This document shows, piece after piece, positions 1-5,787 of a stretch of 9,351 nt of DNA. The DNA comes from Candidatus Doudnabacteria bacterium Gr01-1014_77 (lineage in GTDB: Bacteria > Patescibacteriota > Doudnabacteria > UBA920 > VMFF01). The notes under the pieces are model-generated. The model saw only the letters and a program-made list of their open reading frames with translations. It was not told where the DNA came from and did no database searches. The position numbers and the translations under genes are program-made. Location of the stretch: NCBI GenBank assembly GCA_007375915.1, contig VMFF01000015.1, forward strand, positions 1 to 9,351, read 5' to 3'. Positions within the stretch are counted from its first letter, which is position 1. Every line of letters begins with the position of its first letter.

Positions 1-923
1 TGTTCTTTATTAATCTGAATGACTTCTTGAGCAACAGAAAGAATATTTTTTGTTGACCTATAATTCTGCTCAAGCTTAATAACCAGAGCATCAGAAAAAT
101 GCTCTTCAAAATTCAAAATGTTTCTTAAATTAGAACCACGGAAACCATAAATCGCTTGAGCATCATCCCCAACAACAAAAAGATTTCTTAAACCAACATT
201 TTCCTCACTGCCAATAGCCAACAGAAAAAGAAGCATATATTGTGCGTGATTTGTATCCTGATATTCATCAACTAAAATGTATTTGAAAATATTCTGGTAC
301 TTAGACAAAACATCTGGAAACGCTTGAAATATCTTAACAAGTAACATTAACAAATCATCAAAATCTAAAGAGTTTTGTTTAAACAGATAATTCTGGTATT
401 CAGCGTAAACCTCTCGTACCATGTTCATCACCGTCTTATCAATCGGCAAATCCATTTGATCAGGAGTCTGCAAAGCATTCTTTGCCATTGAGATATAGTT
501 CTTGAAAAGATTTGGAGGAAACTTTGCACCCAAGTTTCTTTGAATACAAATTTCTTTTAAAATCTTTCCTTGATCATCATCGTCAATAATGACAAAGCCT
601 TTAGTGTACCCAAGGGCCTGAATCTCTTGTCTTAAAATTCTTGCACAAACAGAATGAAAAGTTCCCATGGTTGGCATACCCATGTTTGGGAACAAACTCT
701 GCACCCTATTCTGCATTTCTTTTGCAGCCTTGTTTGTAAATGTAAGAGCAAGAATATTTTGAGCACTAAAAAGACCCTCAGAAATTAAATACGCGATTCT
801 GTGAGTTAAAACCTTTGTCTTACCACTACCAGCTCCAGCTAAAACTAAAACCGGCCCGAGTGGGGCGGTAACAGCTTGCTTCTGACGATCATTCAGACCT
901 TGAAGGATTTTTTCTGATTTCAT
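1..923 (-). CDS. UvrD/PcrA-family superfamily 1 DNA helicase, N-terminal part (cut by window edge)
   Basis: ATP-dependent 3'-5' DNA helicase of the UvrD/PcrA/Rep family, acting in DNA repair and in clearing replication or recombination intermediates. The 307 visible residues carry the SF1A motifs in order: Q-motif-like LNDRQKQAV (10-18), Walker A AGAGSGKT (29-36), motif Ia ALTFTNKAAKEM (59-70), the GTFHS segment (87-91), Walker B with DEYQDTN (219-225), motif III GDDAQAIYGFRGS (252-264) and motif IV LEQNYRST (284-291). The frame stays open to base 1, so the C-terminal motifs V-VI lie outside the window and UvrD cannot be separated from PcrA or Rep. The start is the ATG at 923-921. A purine-rich AAGGAAG touches the ATG directly, which is too close for a normal Shine-Dalgarno, and a -10 box lies only 7 bases upstream. 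Base composition matches the AT-rich backbone. The family call is secure; the exact paralogue is not. Confidence 0.95.
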   Translation of the reverse strand, partial: MKSEKILQGLNDRQKQAVTAPLGPVLVLAGAGSGKTKVLTHRIAYLISEGLFSAQNILALTFTNKAAKEMQNRVQSLFPNMGMPTMGTFHSVCARILRQEIQALGYTKGFVIIDDDDQGKILKEICIQRNLGAKFPPNLFKNYISMAKNALQTPDQMDLPIDKTVMNMVREVYAEYQNYLFKQNSLDFDDLLMLLVKIFQAFPDVLSKYQNIFKYILVDEYQDTNHAQYMLLFLLAIGSEENVGLRNLFVVGDDAQAIYGFRGSNLRNILNFEEHFSDALVIKLEQNYRSTKNILSVAQEVIQINKE

Positions 924-930
924 CTTCCTT

Positions 931-939
931 AGTATACCA
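931..939 (-). promoter_or_regulatory. Extended -10 promoter of the UvrD-like helicase
   Basis: The minus strand reads TGG-TATACT, a near-consensus -10 hexamer (936-931) with an upstream TG extension (939-938). No good -35 is seen at 16-18 bases, as is common for extended -10 promoters. Only 7 bases separate the hexamer from the ATG at 923, so transcription would begin at or within a base or two of the start codon. That predicts a leaderless mRNA, which is an inference. The same TGGTATA core occurs in the ileS promoter. Confidence 0.6.
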
Positions 940-958
940 AAGATTAACCAAACTGAAA

Positions 959-985
959 CGACGCCTTGCAGGATGCAAAGCGTCG
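959..985 (-). terminator. Strong hairpin after the GC-rich membrane gene
   Basis: A 12-base-pair stem (959-970 with 974-985, one G-T wobble when read on the minus strand) closes a three-base loop. It lies 23 bases after the TGA of the GC-rich gene at 1009. The following minus-strand bases, TTTCAGTTTGG, are only moderately U-rich, so it may be a weak intrinsic terminator or an mRNA 3' stabiliser. Its position matches the hairpin that follows the second GC-rich gene. Confidence 0.65.
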
Positions 986-1008
986 CTCAGTTGTAACGTT
1001 GTTGTTGT

Positions 1009-1560
1009 TCAGGAGATGCTGTTGCCGTCACCTTTACCATCAGCGGAAGCACCCGCCAGGACCGGCTCGCGGTCGTGATCACCGTTTCCGCTAGACGGAG
1101 GCGGCGCAGCCTCGAAGGTCCTGACTCCATGGTCTCGAAGCGCTTCATGGGCTCGCATCGACAGAGCCCCTGGGAACTCCGCAATGCGAGCAATCAGAAC
1201 TCGGCGACACTGACAGTCTGCGTCCGTCGAGCGGACCATCTCCACCCACAGCCAATCAGCATGGACAGGAGGGTTGTTGAGATGCCCAGCCGCGACGTAA
1301 TACCGCACGACCTCTTCCACGAGCGAAATCAGGGTACAACCGGGCTCAAGCTCAATGACTTCCTCCCAGATGTTCCCTGTCGAGTTGCGCACGCTCACCC
1401 CCTGGTTCTTGAGGATGACGAGGCGCTCTTCACCGCGCTTGAGGATCGCGGTCTCGATCTTCGGAACGAGAGCCTCGATGCTCTTGGTGAAAGCTCGGAA
1501 GCCGACGTATCCAACAACGAGGATCGCGAGAAGGATGAGACCCATCTGGAGCAGATTCAT
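1009..1560 (-). CDS. Unknown single-pass membrane protein on a GC-rich island, 183 aa
   Basis: I do not recognise this protein. The start chosen is the ATG at 1560-1558 because GAGGTG (1573-1568) sits 7 bases upstream, a good ribosome site; a start at 1629 would give 206 residues without such a site. Visible parts: a hydrophobic segment at about residues 6-24, a predicted coil or helix with mixed charge (25-52), a compact mixed region (53-148) with Cys75 and a C-x-C at 116/118, and a Gly/Ser/Asp-rich, probably disordered tail (151-183). The likely topology is N-anchored with a soluble C-terminal domain. Codons end mostly in G or C (CTC, ATC, GAG, GTC, CGC), unlike every AT-rich neighbour: G+C is 39/60 at 1021-1080 and 38/60 at 1381-1440. 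The gene stands alone, divergent from the LysM-CHAP gene, and ends in a hairpin. Its composition suggests transfer. Strong codon bias supports real coding; function is unknown. Confidence 0.75.
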   Translation of the reverse strand: MNLLQMGLILLAILVVGYVGFRAFTKSIEALVPKIETAILKRGEERLVILKNQGVSVRNSTGNIWEEVIELEPGCTLISLVEEVVRYYVAAGHLNNPPVHADWLWVEMVRSTDADCQCRRVLIARIAEFPGALSMRAHEALRDHGVRTFEAAPPPSSGNGDHDREPVLAGASADGKGDGNSIS

Positions 1561-1743
1561 ACGGGTACACCTCATGGAATCGAGAAGACCACACACGAAC
1601 TGCGAAACATCCACTACTATGTGTTTCAAACCTTACAGTTTGTTACAACAACGATTATTAATCCTCTTTTAAGCTTCTGTGTATATTCACATAAAATATG
1701 GATAAAATCAAGGGCAAAAGAAAATAAAAAAACAACCACCCAG
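1561..1743. other. Leader and upstream region of the GC-rich gene, no gene seen
   Basis: Moving right from the GC-rich gene, the sequence shifts from GC-rich to AT-rich at about 1625-1660. A small inverted repeat, CAAAC/GTTTG (1627-1631 and 1638-1642), lies in the leader. A possible minus-strand promoter is TTGATT (1711-1706) with AATATA (1687-1682) at 18-base spacing, but the -10 is poor. I see no RNA gene and no convincing open frame. An open frame on the plus strand through this area is the antisense of the GC-rich gene. Confidence 0.3.
1568..1573 (-). promoter_or_regulatory. Ribosome-binding site deciding the start at 1560
   Basis: The minus strand reads GAGGTG seven bases before ATG 1560. 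This is the clearest Shine-Dalgarno sequence with normal spacing in the window; the backbone genes mostly lack one. It argues for the 183-residue product over the longer 206-residue reading. Confidence 0.6.
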
Positions 1744-1744
1744 A

Positions 1745-1820
1745 AATGGCTTATCTAAGCCAAAAGTGGAAAAGTTTTCCCTTATCTAAGCCATTTTTGG
1801 GCTAATATAAGCCAAAAGCC
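1745..1820. repeat. Three related palindromic repeats between divergent genes
   Basis: CTTATCTAAGCCA occurs exactly twice, at 1750-1762 and 1781-1793, 31 bases apart. A diverged third copy, GCTAATATAAGCCA, lies at 1801-1814. The first sits in a 7-base-pair palindrome TGGCTTA-TC-TAAGCCA (1747-1762). GGAAAA/TTTTCC (1768-1773 and 1775-1780) adds a further inverted repeat between copies one and two. The third copy abuts the -35 of the plus-strand promoter. Their place between two divergent genes suggests an operator array for a DNA-binding regulator, or a folded RNA element if transcribed; neither can be decided from sequence. Confidence 0.5.
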
Positions 1821-1849
1821 TTGATTTCGATATTCATAACTGGTACTAT
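1821..1849 (+). promoter_or_regulatory. Promoter upstream of the LysM-CHAP gene
   Basis: TTGATT (1821-1826) and TACTAT (1844-1849) are spaced by exactly 17 bases, with a TG one base before the -10 (1841-1842). Transcription would begin near 1856 and give a leader of roughly 95 bases before the GTG at 1950. A second possible -10, TATAAA at 1939-1944, lies just 5 bases from that GTG and would make a leaderless message instead. Confidence 0.55.
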
Positions 1850-1855
1850 GTGTTA

Positions 1856-1949
1856 GTTCGGAGTAAACATTAAACCAAATATTTAGGTTTATTTTTGTTT
1901 GATACGACTCATGCCTTTAGGGCCTACTGACTACTGGGTATAAACCGAG
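1856..1949 (+). promoter_or_regulatory. Structured leader with two mutually exclusive stems
   Basis: Segment GGTTTAT (1886-1892) can pair with TAAACC upstream (1871-1876) or with ATAAACC downstream (1940-1946). The two pairings exclude each other, and the second ends three bases before the proposed GTG start. This is the kind of switch used by attenuators and riboswitches. I could not match it to a known class: the c-di-AMP (ydaO) signature, expected before wall hydrolases, is not present. Whether this region is transcribed rests on the 1821-1849 promoter. Confidence 0.35.
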
Positions 1950-3215
1950 GTGTTTGGAACCGGGGTATATATAAAAGGGTACGTAAATACGCTTAAGCAG
2001 TTAATACAGGGAGCTTTTAATCAACAGAAAAGCAAACTGCCTGAAGCTAAAAAATCTGCAACCAGATATCTGAAAGTGGTTAACTCCAGCTTAGAAAAGC
2101 ATTTCAACACATTCCACGCATTACACTCACCTATAAAGATGGGTCGTTTGGACTATACATTTAAATTCAGCACTGAACTCATAGTTGCTGGTCTTTCTAT
2201 TTTGATCATTGCAGCTAATATCTTTGCAGGATCTCATTTCACCCAAGCAAACAATTCACTCACTAAACTACTCTCCTACCACCCTGATCAAAACCCAGCT
2301 TTGTACAACAAAGCAACAACAGTCAGAACAGTCATTGCACAAAACAACAATATAATCATTCCTTCCGCATCTGCTCAAGTGGTCTTGGCATCAAACGACG
2401 CACTTACCAACACTATTTCAGCAAATGAAAACGCTACAGCCTCACTAATCACAGAAAACACCATTCAGAAGGAAAACCCAGACAACATCAAAAAGCTTGT
2501 TGCTGATCAAATCAAGGTGTATGACACAGTAAAAGGAGATACACTAAAAGGTGTTGCTTCCAAATTTGGAATTAGCCAGGAAACAATCATGTGGGCAAAC
2601 AACCTTTCAAGCTCAACGATTAAACCAGGTTGGAACTTAGTTATTCTTCCAACTACCGGTGTATTACACAAAATTACAAACAACGATACTCTTCCTGACA
2701 TTGCTAAGAAATACAAAGTAGATATCGATAAAATAATCGCCTACAACGGGTTAGAAGATGATTCTGACATTGAACCGGGCGATCTTTTAATTGTTCCAAA
2801 TGGTGTAATCATTGTTCCTGCTAAACCAAAGCCAGCAATAAAACACACATTACCTGGAAATGTTTCAGTATATGAACCTCAAATCGGTGGTAGTGATAGC
2901 GATGAACACATTTTCCCATGGGGACAATGCACATGGTATGTCGCTAAGAAAAGAAAAATAACATTTGGCGGCAATGCTAAAAACTGGCTAACAAATGCTC
3001 GTGCTGCTGGATACTCAACAGGAAACTACCCAACAGTTGGTTCTGTTGTAGTAACAACAGAAAACAGAAGATATGGACACGTAGCATACGTTGAAAAAGT
3101 TGATGAAGAGGCAGGAACAATAACTGTTTCTGAATCAAACTACATCCGCCTAGGCTTTATTGACACAAGAAAGATTGATATGGATAGCCCAGTAATCCGC
3201 GGATACATCTACTAA
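1950..3215 (+). CDS. Membrane-anchored LysM-LysM-CHAP cell-wall protein, 421 aa
   Basis: Probable peptidoglycan-binding amidase or endopeptidase at the cell surface. Domain order: a basic cytoplasmic region (about 1-72), a transmembrane segment (about 75-95), a Ser/Thr/Asn-rich linker (96-188), LysM 1 (about 190-234, starting YDTVKGDTL), LysM 2 (about 239-283, starting LHKITNNDTL), a proline/lysine linker, and a C-terminal CHAP domain (about 322-421). The CHAP catalytic pair is visible as Cys327 in GQCTWY and His377 in YGHVAYVE; Glu395 or Asn397 in SESN could complete the site. LysM binds N-acetylglucosamine-containing wall polymers and CHAP cleaves peptide bonds of peptidoglycan. No ATG lies near the N-terminus, so GTG 1950 is used, with an in-frame stop at 1941; GTG 2076 or ATG 2139 are shorter options. 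The gene stands alone and ends in a bidirectional terminator. Domain calls are firm; the start is uncertain. Confidence 0.9.
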   Translation: MFGTGVYIKGYVNTLKQLIQGAFNQQKSKLPEAKKSATRYLKVVNSSLEKHFNTFHALHSPIKMGRLDYTFKFSTELIVAGLSILIIAANIFAGSHFTQANNSLTKLLSYHPDQNPALYNKATTVRTVIAQNNNIIIPSASAQVVLASNDALTNTISANENATASLITENTIQKENPDNIKKLVADQIKVYDTVKGDTLKGVASKFGISQETIMWANNLSSSTIKPGWNLVILPTTGVLHKITNNDTLPDIAKKYKVDIDKIIAYNGLEDDSDIEPGDLLIVPNGVIIVPAKPKPAIKHTLPGNVSVYEPQIGGSDSDEHIFPWGQCTWYVAKKRKITFGGNAKNWLTNARAAGYSTGNYPTVGSVVVTTENRRYGHVAYVEKVDEEAGTITVSESNYIRLGFIDTRKIDMDSPVIRGYIY

Positions 3216-3221
3216 ACAAAG

Positions 3222-3260
3222 AAATTAAAAAAACCGGCAACAATTGCCGGTCTTTTTTTT
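3222..3260. terminator. Bidirectional intrinsic terminator
   Basis: An 8-base-pair stem, ACCGGCAA (3233-3240) with TTGCCGGT (3244-3251), closes a three-base loop. An A-rich run precedes it (3222-3233) and eight Ts follow (3253-3260). It therefore works as an intrinsic terminator in both directions, serving the LysM-CHAP gene (stop at 3215) and the convergent DUF11-type gene (stop at 3269). Confidence 0.9.
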
Positions 3261-3268
3261 ATCCCCTG

Positions 3269-5038
3269 CTATTGAACACCAATCAGTGAGTTCGGATCAT
3301 TAGCTGTTGTAATATCTTCAGAAGTTAAATTAACAGGAATTGAAATAAATGAATCAGTGCCATTAAAAACAATGTTACTAACTAGCGTCATCTGATTACC
3401 TCTGTTAGTTAAGCCGGGTGTAATACTAACATTAAATTGCAAGCTTCTGCTTGGTACAAACTCTCCTGCATGTGCCACAACTGTTCCAATATTCCAAACA
3501 AGCTTCTTTGTGCTCTTGTCATACGACACGTTATTCACCTCTTCTGGATTTAAAGTCTTAGTATCAAAAGAAGCTGAGTTAGGAAGATTTAAGGTTAGTT
3601 TTGAAGCAGTAACATCATTAGTAGAATTACTTAAAGCAATATTAACTTGATATGTTGTAACATTACCAACCTTTGGAGGCTTTGCACCACTGTAATATGT
3701 TAAAGAAGTTGAGAGATCAACACTAGTTAGCACCTTCAATACACTCCCCTGTCCTTTAAACGGTTGTGGATTTTCATTACTTTTTATCTCTGAGTATGCG
3801 GAAACTAAAACATTTTTCTGGCTTGTTTTAACAATAGGGTTCTTCAAAGAAACAGTGAACCTCAAATCACCACCATCACCTGGGGAAAGCGCTGAAAGCT
3901 CTGAAATCTGCCCTGCATCCCACGAAATTACGTTGTTATCTACAATAGCGCCCTCTGCTTGAATAGATTCAAGATCAAAGACTGAGCTCGGAGAAAGAGT
4001 TGCACTTACATGCACTCCTGTTGCTACTGACTGACTGTTATTCTTGTAAGTAACTTTGTAAATTAAACGATCTCCAGCTTCTACATAACTTTTGTCAGTC
4101 GTTGAATCAATACTAATATCAGCTGAAAGAGGTTGGCTTGAAATATCTACAAACAACTGAGCTGCTGTTAAAGCAAAGCTTGGGTTTCCTTTAACAGAAC
4201 CATTTGCTTGTACTGATATTGTTAATTGATCACCTGTATGTGCGCTTTTAAAATTACCAACCAATTTAATCTGTCCACTTTGATTTGCTTTCAAGTCACC
4301 AATATTCCAAGTGGTTTTAAGATTAGCCTTTGGCTCTGAAGACAAAATATTAAATTCTTTAGGTAATGTTGCAACAATAGAAAAACCAGAAATAGTATCC
4401 TGAGTAAAATTAGAGTAGGTTATGACATATGAAACGTCTTGTGTTGAATTTACACTTCCAGGGCCATCAATTTGAATTGCAATGTCAGCTGTTTTAATTT
4501 GGGTCTGAGCCTGACTTGAAGCAACAAACTCAGATGTGTTGGTATTAGAAAAACGATAATGCATAATTGCATTCAAGGTCTTAGTCTCACCAGCATTGCC
4601 CTGAACATCACCCTTAATCATAATTGTTGTTTCCTGACTTGGATCAAGTGGTGGTAAACCAAACTGAGTTCCATTAAGCTTCGTTGGTTTAGGAACACTG
4701 TCTTTAAACGTAAAACCCTGAGGATATACTAAATCCAATGTAACGTTCTTAATGCTATCACTGTCATCATTCTTAACTCTGACCTTGTAAATTAACTCTG
4801 AGCCAGTTGCAACAGTTTGAGGAGCATCAATACTCAAAGTAACTCTTGGTTGAATATTCTTCTTTAATGAAGGAGTACGGAAAATGAAGTAGATTGCTGT
4901 ACCAAGCACCAAAACAGACGCTATTATAATCCAAATTGACCACTTGTTCTGCGCATAAAAAGAAGGAGGTGGAACCACTGGTTGAGTCACTGTAATGTTT
5001 GGTTGCGTTGGTTGATTGTTTGTTTGTATTTCTTGCAT
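3269..5038 (-). CDS. Membrane-anchored DUF11-type repeat surface protein, 589 aa
   Basis: Predicted surface protein with a short Pro/Gln/Thr-rich cytoplasmic tail (1-32), one transmembrane segment (about 33-53) and a long extracellular region. That region shows about four beta-sandwich repeats of DUF11/CARDB type (roughly 64-180, 184-298, 303-440 and 440-575). Family-like landmarks recur: a YKV-x-x-KN strand (84-90, 327-333), and W-N/D-x-G turns at 244-247 (TWNIGDL), 373-376 (SWDAGQI) and 515-518 (VWNIGTV). The protein is rich in Ser, Thr, Asn and Val and has no visible catalytic motif or cysteine, so a structural or adhesive role is inferred. It begins 14 bases after the recO stop, with no clear Shine-Dalgarno, and so probably shares the ileS transcript. 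It ends at the bidirectional terminator. The partner and exact role are unknown. Confidence 0.8.
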   Translation of the reverse strand: MQEIQTNNQPTQPNITVTQPVVPPPSFYAQNKWSIWIIIASVLVLGTAIYFIFRTPSLKKNIQPRVTLSIDAPQTVATGSELIYKVRVKNDDSDSIKNVTLDLVYPQGFTFKDSVPKPTKLNGTQFGLPPLDPSQETTIMIKGDVQGNAGETKTLNAIMHYRFSNTNTSEFVASSQAQTQIKTADIAIQIDGPGSVNSTQDVSYVITYSNFTQDTISGFSIVATLPKEFNILSSEPKANLKTTWNIGDLKANQSGQIKLVGNFKSAHTGDQLTISVQANGSVKGNPSFALTAAQLFVDISSQPLSADISIDSTTDKSYVEAGDRLIYKVTYKNNSQSVATGVHVSATLSPSSVFDLESIQAEGAIVDNNVISWDAGQISELSALSPGDGGDLRFTVSLKNPIVKTSQKNVLVSAYSEIKSNENPQPFKGQGSVLKVLTSVDLSTSLTYYSGAKPPKVGNVTTYQVNIALSNSTNDVTASKLTLNLPNSASFDTKTLNPEEVNNVSYDKSTKKLVWNIGTVVAHAGEFVPSRSLQFNVSITPGLTNRGNQMTLVSNIVFNGTDSFISIPVNLTSEDITTANDPNSLIGVQ

Positions 5039-5052
5039 ATATGTATATTTAC

Positions 5053-5787
5053 TTAAAGTTTACCTAATAACCCGGAGGCATTCAAATCACGCTCTAAAAT
5101 ATGCTTTGCAAAAGACTCTACAATTCTGTGAACCTCCCCTGATAAATCACCAGATTCTGCATCAATACTTGCATAATCGGCTTGTTTGCTTTGTTTGTTT
5201 GCATGCTTTGCAATCAATAAATATGTCATATCGCTAACCACAAAAGCATCACTAACCTTTAAAGCACACCCCTTACAAACAAAACCACTCCTTCTGTTAG
5301 AAAAAGAAATATCTTTAGACAATACCTTGCCACAAACAACACAATTTTCAATGCTCAGCCTATACCCAGAAAGAGCAAGTAGCTCCAAAACAAAAATATC
5401 AGCACAACTATGCTTTAAAGCATCAGAAGAATCAAGGTGTCTTAAAAACTCCAAAAACAAATCAAAAATATCTTCATTCACTTCTTCATCAGGAGTAGAT
5501 TTTAACAAAACCTCAGTTGCATACATTGCATAAGCAACCTTTTGGGGATTTGAATATATACCTGCAAAAACCTCCAAAGGCTTAACAGAAGTTACAGCAG
5601 GAAGTTTTTTGTTTGGTAACACCTCAAGCTCTGTAAAGAAAAAGGTTTGCAGAGCATAAGACAGGCGACTCTTAGGAGACTTTACTGAACGCGCAACCGC
5701 GCGAACCTTACCAGATTCGCGCGTGTACATTGTCAGTATCTCATTACCTTCTGAAAAAAGATTTTTCTTCAGGATTATGGCTTTCAT
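5053..5787 (-). CDS. recO: DNA repair protein RecO, 244 aa
   Basis: RecO acts with RecR, and RecF where present, to load RecA onto SSB-coated single-stranded DNA and anneals complementary strands in gap repair. The N-terminus (about 1-75, starting MKAIILKKN) has the usual OB-fold pattern, including the YTRESGKVRAVARSVK segment (21-36). A helical region follows, then a four-cysteine zinc site CVVC (149-152) and CKGC (171-174). The length of 244 residues is normal for the family. The start is ATG 5787-5785, which overlaps the ileS TGA as ATGA; a start at 5808 would add seven residues and extend further into ileS. The overlap points to translational coupling with ileS. The call rests on fold pattern, zinc site, length and start motif. 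Confidence 0.92.
   Translation of the reverse strand: MKAIILKKNLFSEGNEILTMYTRESGKVRAVARSVKSPKSRLSYALQTFFFTELEVLPNKKLPAVTSVKPLEVFAGIYSNPQKVAYAMYATEVLLKSTPDEEVNEDIFDLFLEFLRHLDSSDALKHSCADIFVLELLALSGYRLSIENCVVCGKVLSKDISFSNRRSGFVCKGCALKVSDAFVVSDMTYLLIAKHANKQSKQADYASIDAESGDLSGEVHRIVESFAKHILERDLNASGLLGKL

Noticed and set aside
959..1653. Integron attC-like site at the GC-rich gene hairpins
   Set aside because: The hairpins lack the RYYYAAC and GTTRRRY core boxes expected of attC sites, and no integrase is visible.
959..1653. Contaminating or chimeric sequence as the cause of the GC-rich island
   Set aside because: Not excluded, but both islands are single complete-looking gene ends placed cleanly between backbone promoters, which is easier to explain as real insertions. 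Read coverage would decide.
1075..1758. Long plus-strand open frame (227 codons) opposite the GC-rich gene
   Set aside because: It is antisense to the 183-residue membrane gene, which has the ribosome site, hydrophobic anchor and G/C-ending codons; the plus-strand product is Arg/His/Ser-rich without domain character and runs into the AT-rich intergenic region.
1856..1949. c-di-AMP (ydaO/yuaA) riboswitch before the wall hydrolase
   Set aside because: GGAACC and GGGG occur nearby, but within the coding start region and without the other conserved ydaO blocks.
1561..1949. tRNA or other structured RNA gene in the divergent intergenic region
   Set aside because: No cloverleaf, anticodon arm or T-arm GTTCRA sequence could be arranged.
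5016..5533. Plus-strand open frames opposite recO (5016-5237 and 5186-5533)
   Set aside because: Shadows of recO, which has its conserved zinc site and correct length on the minus strand.
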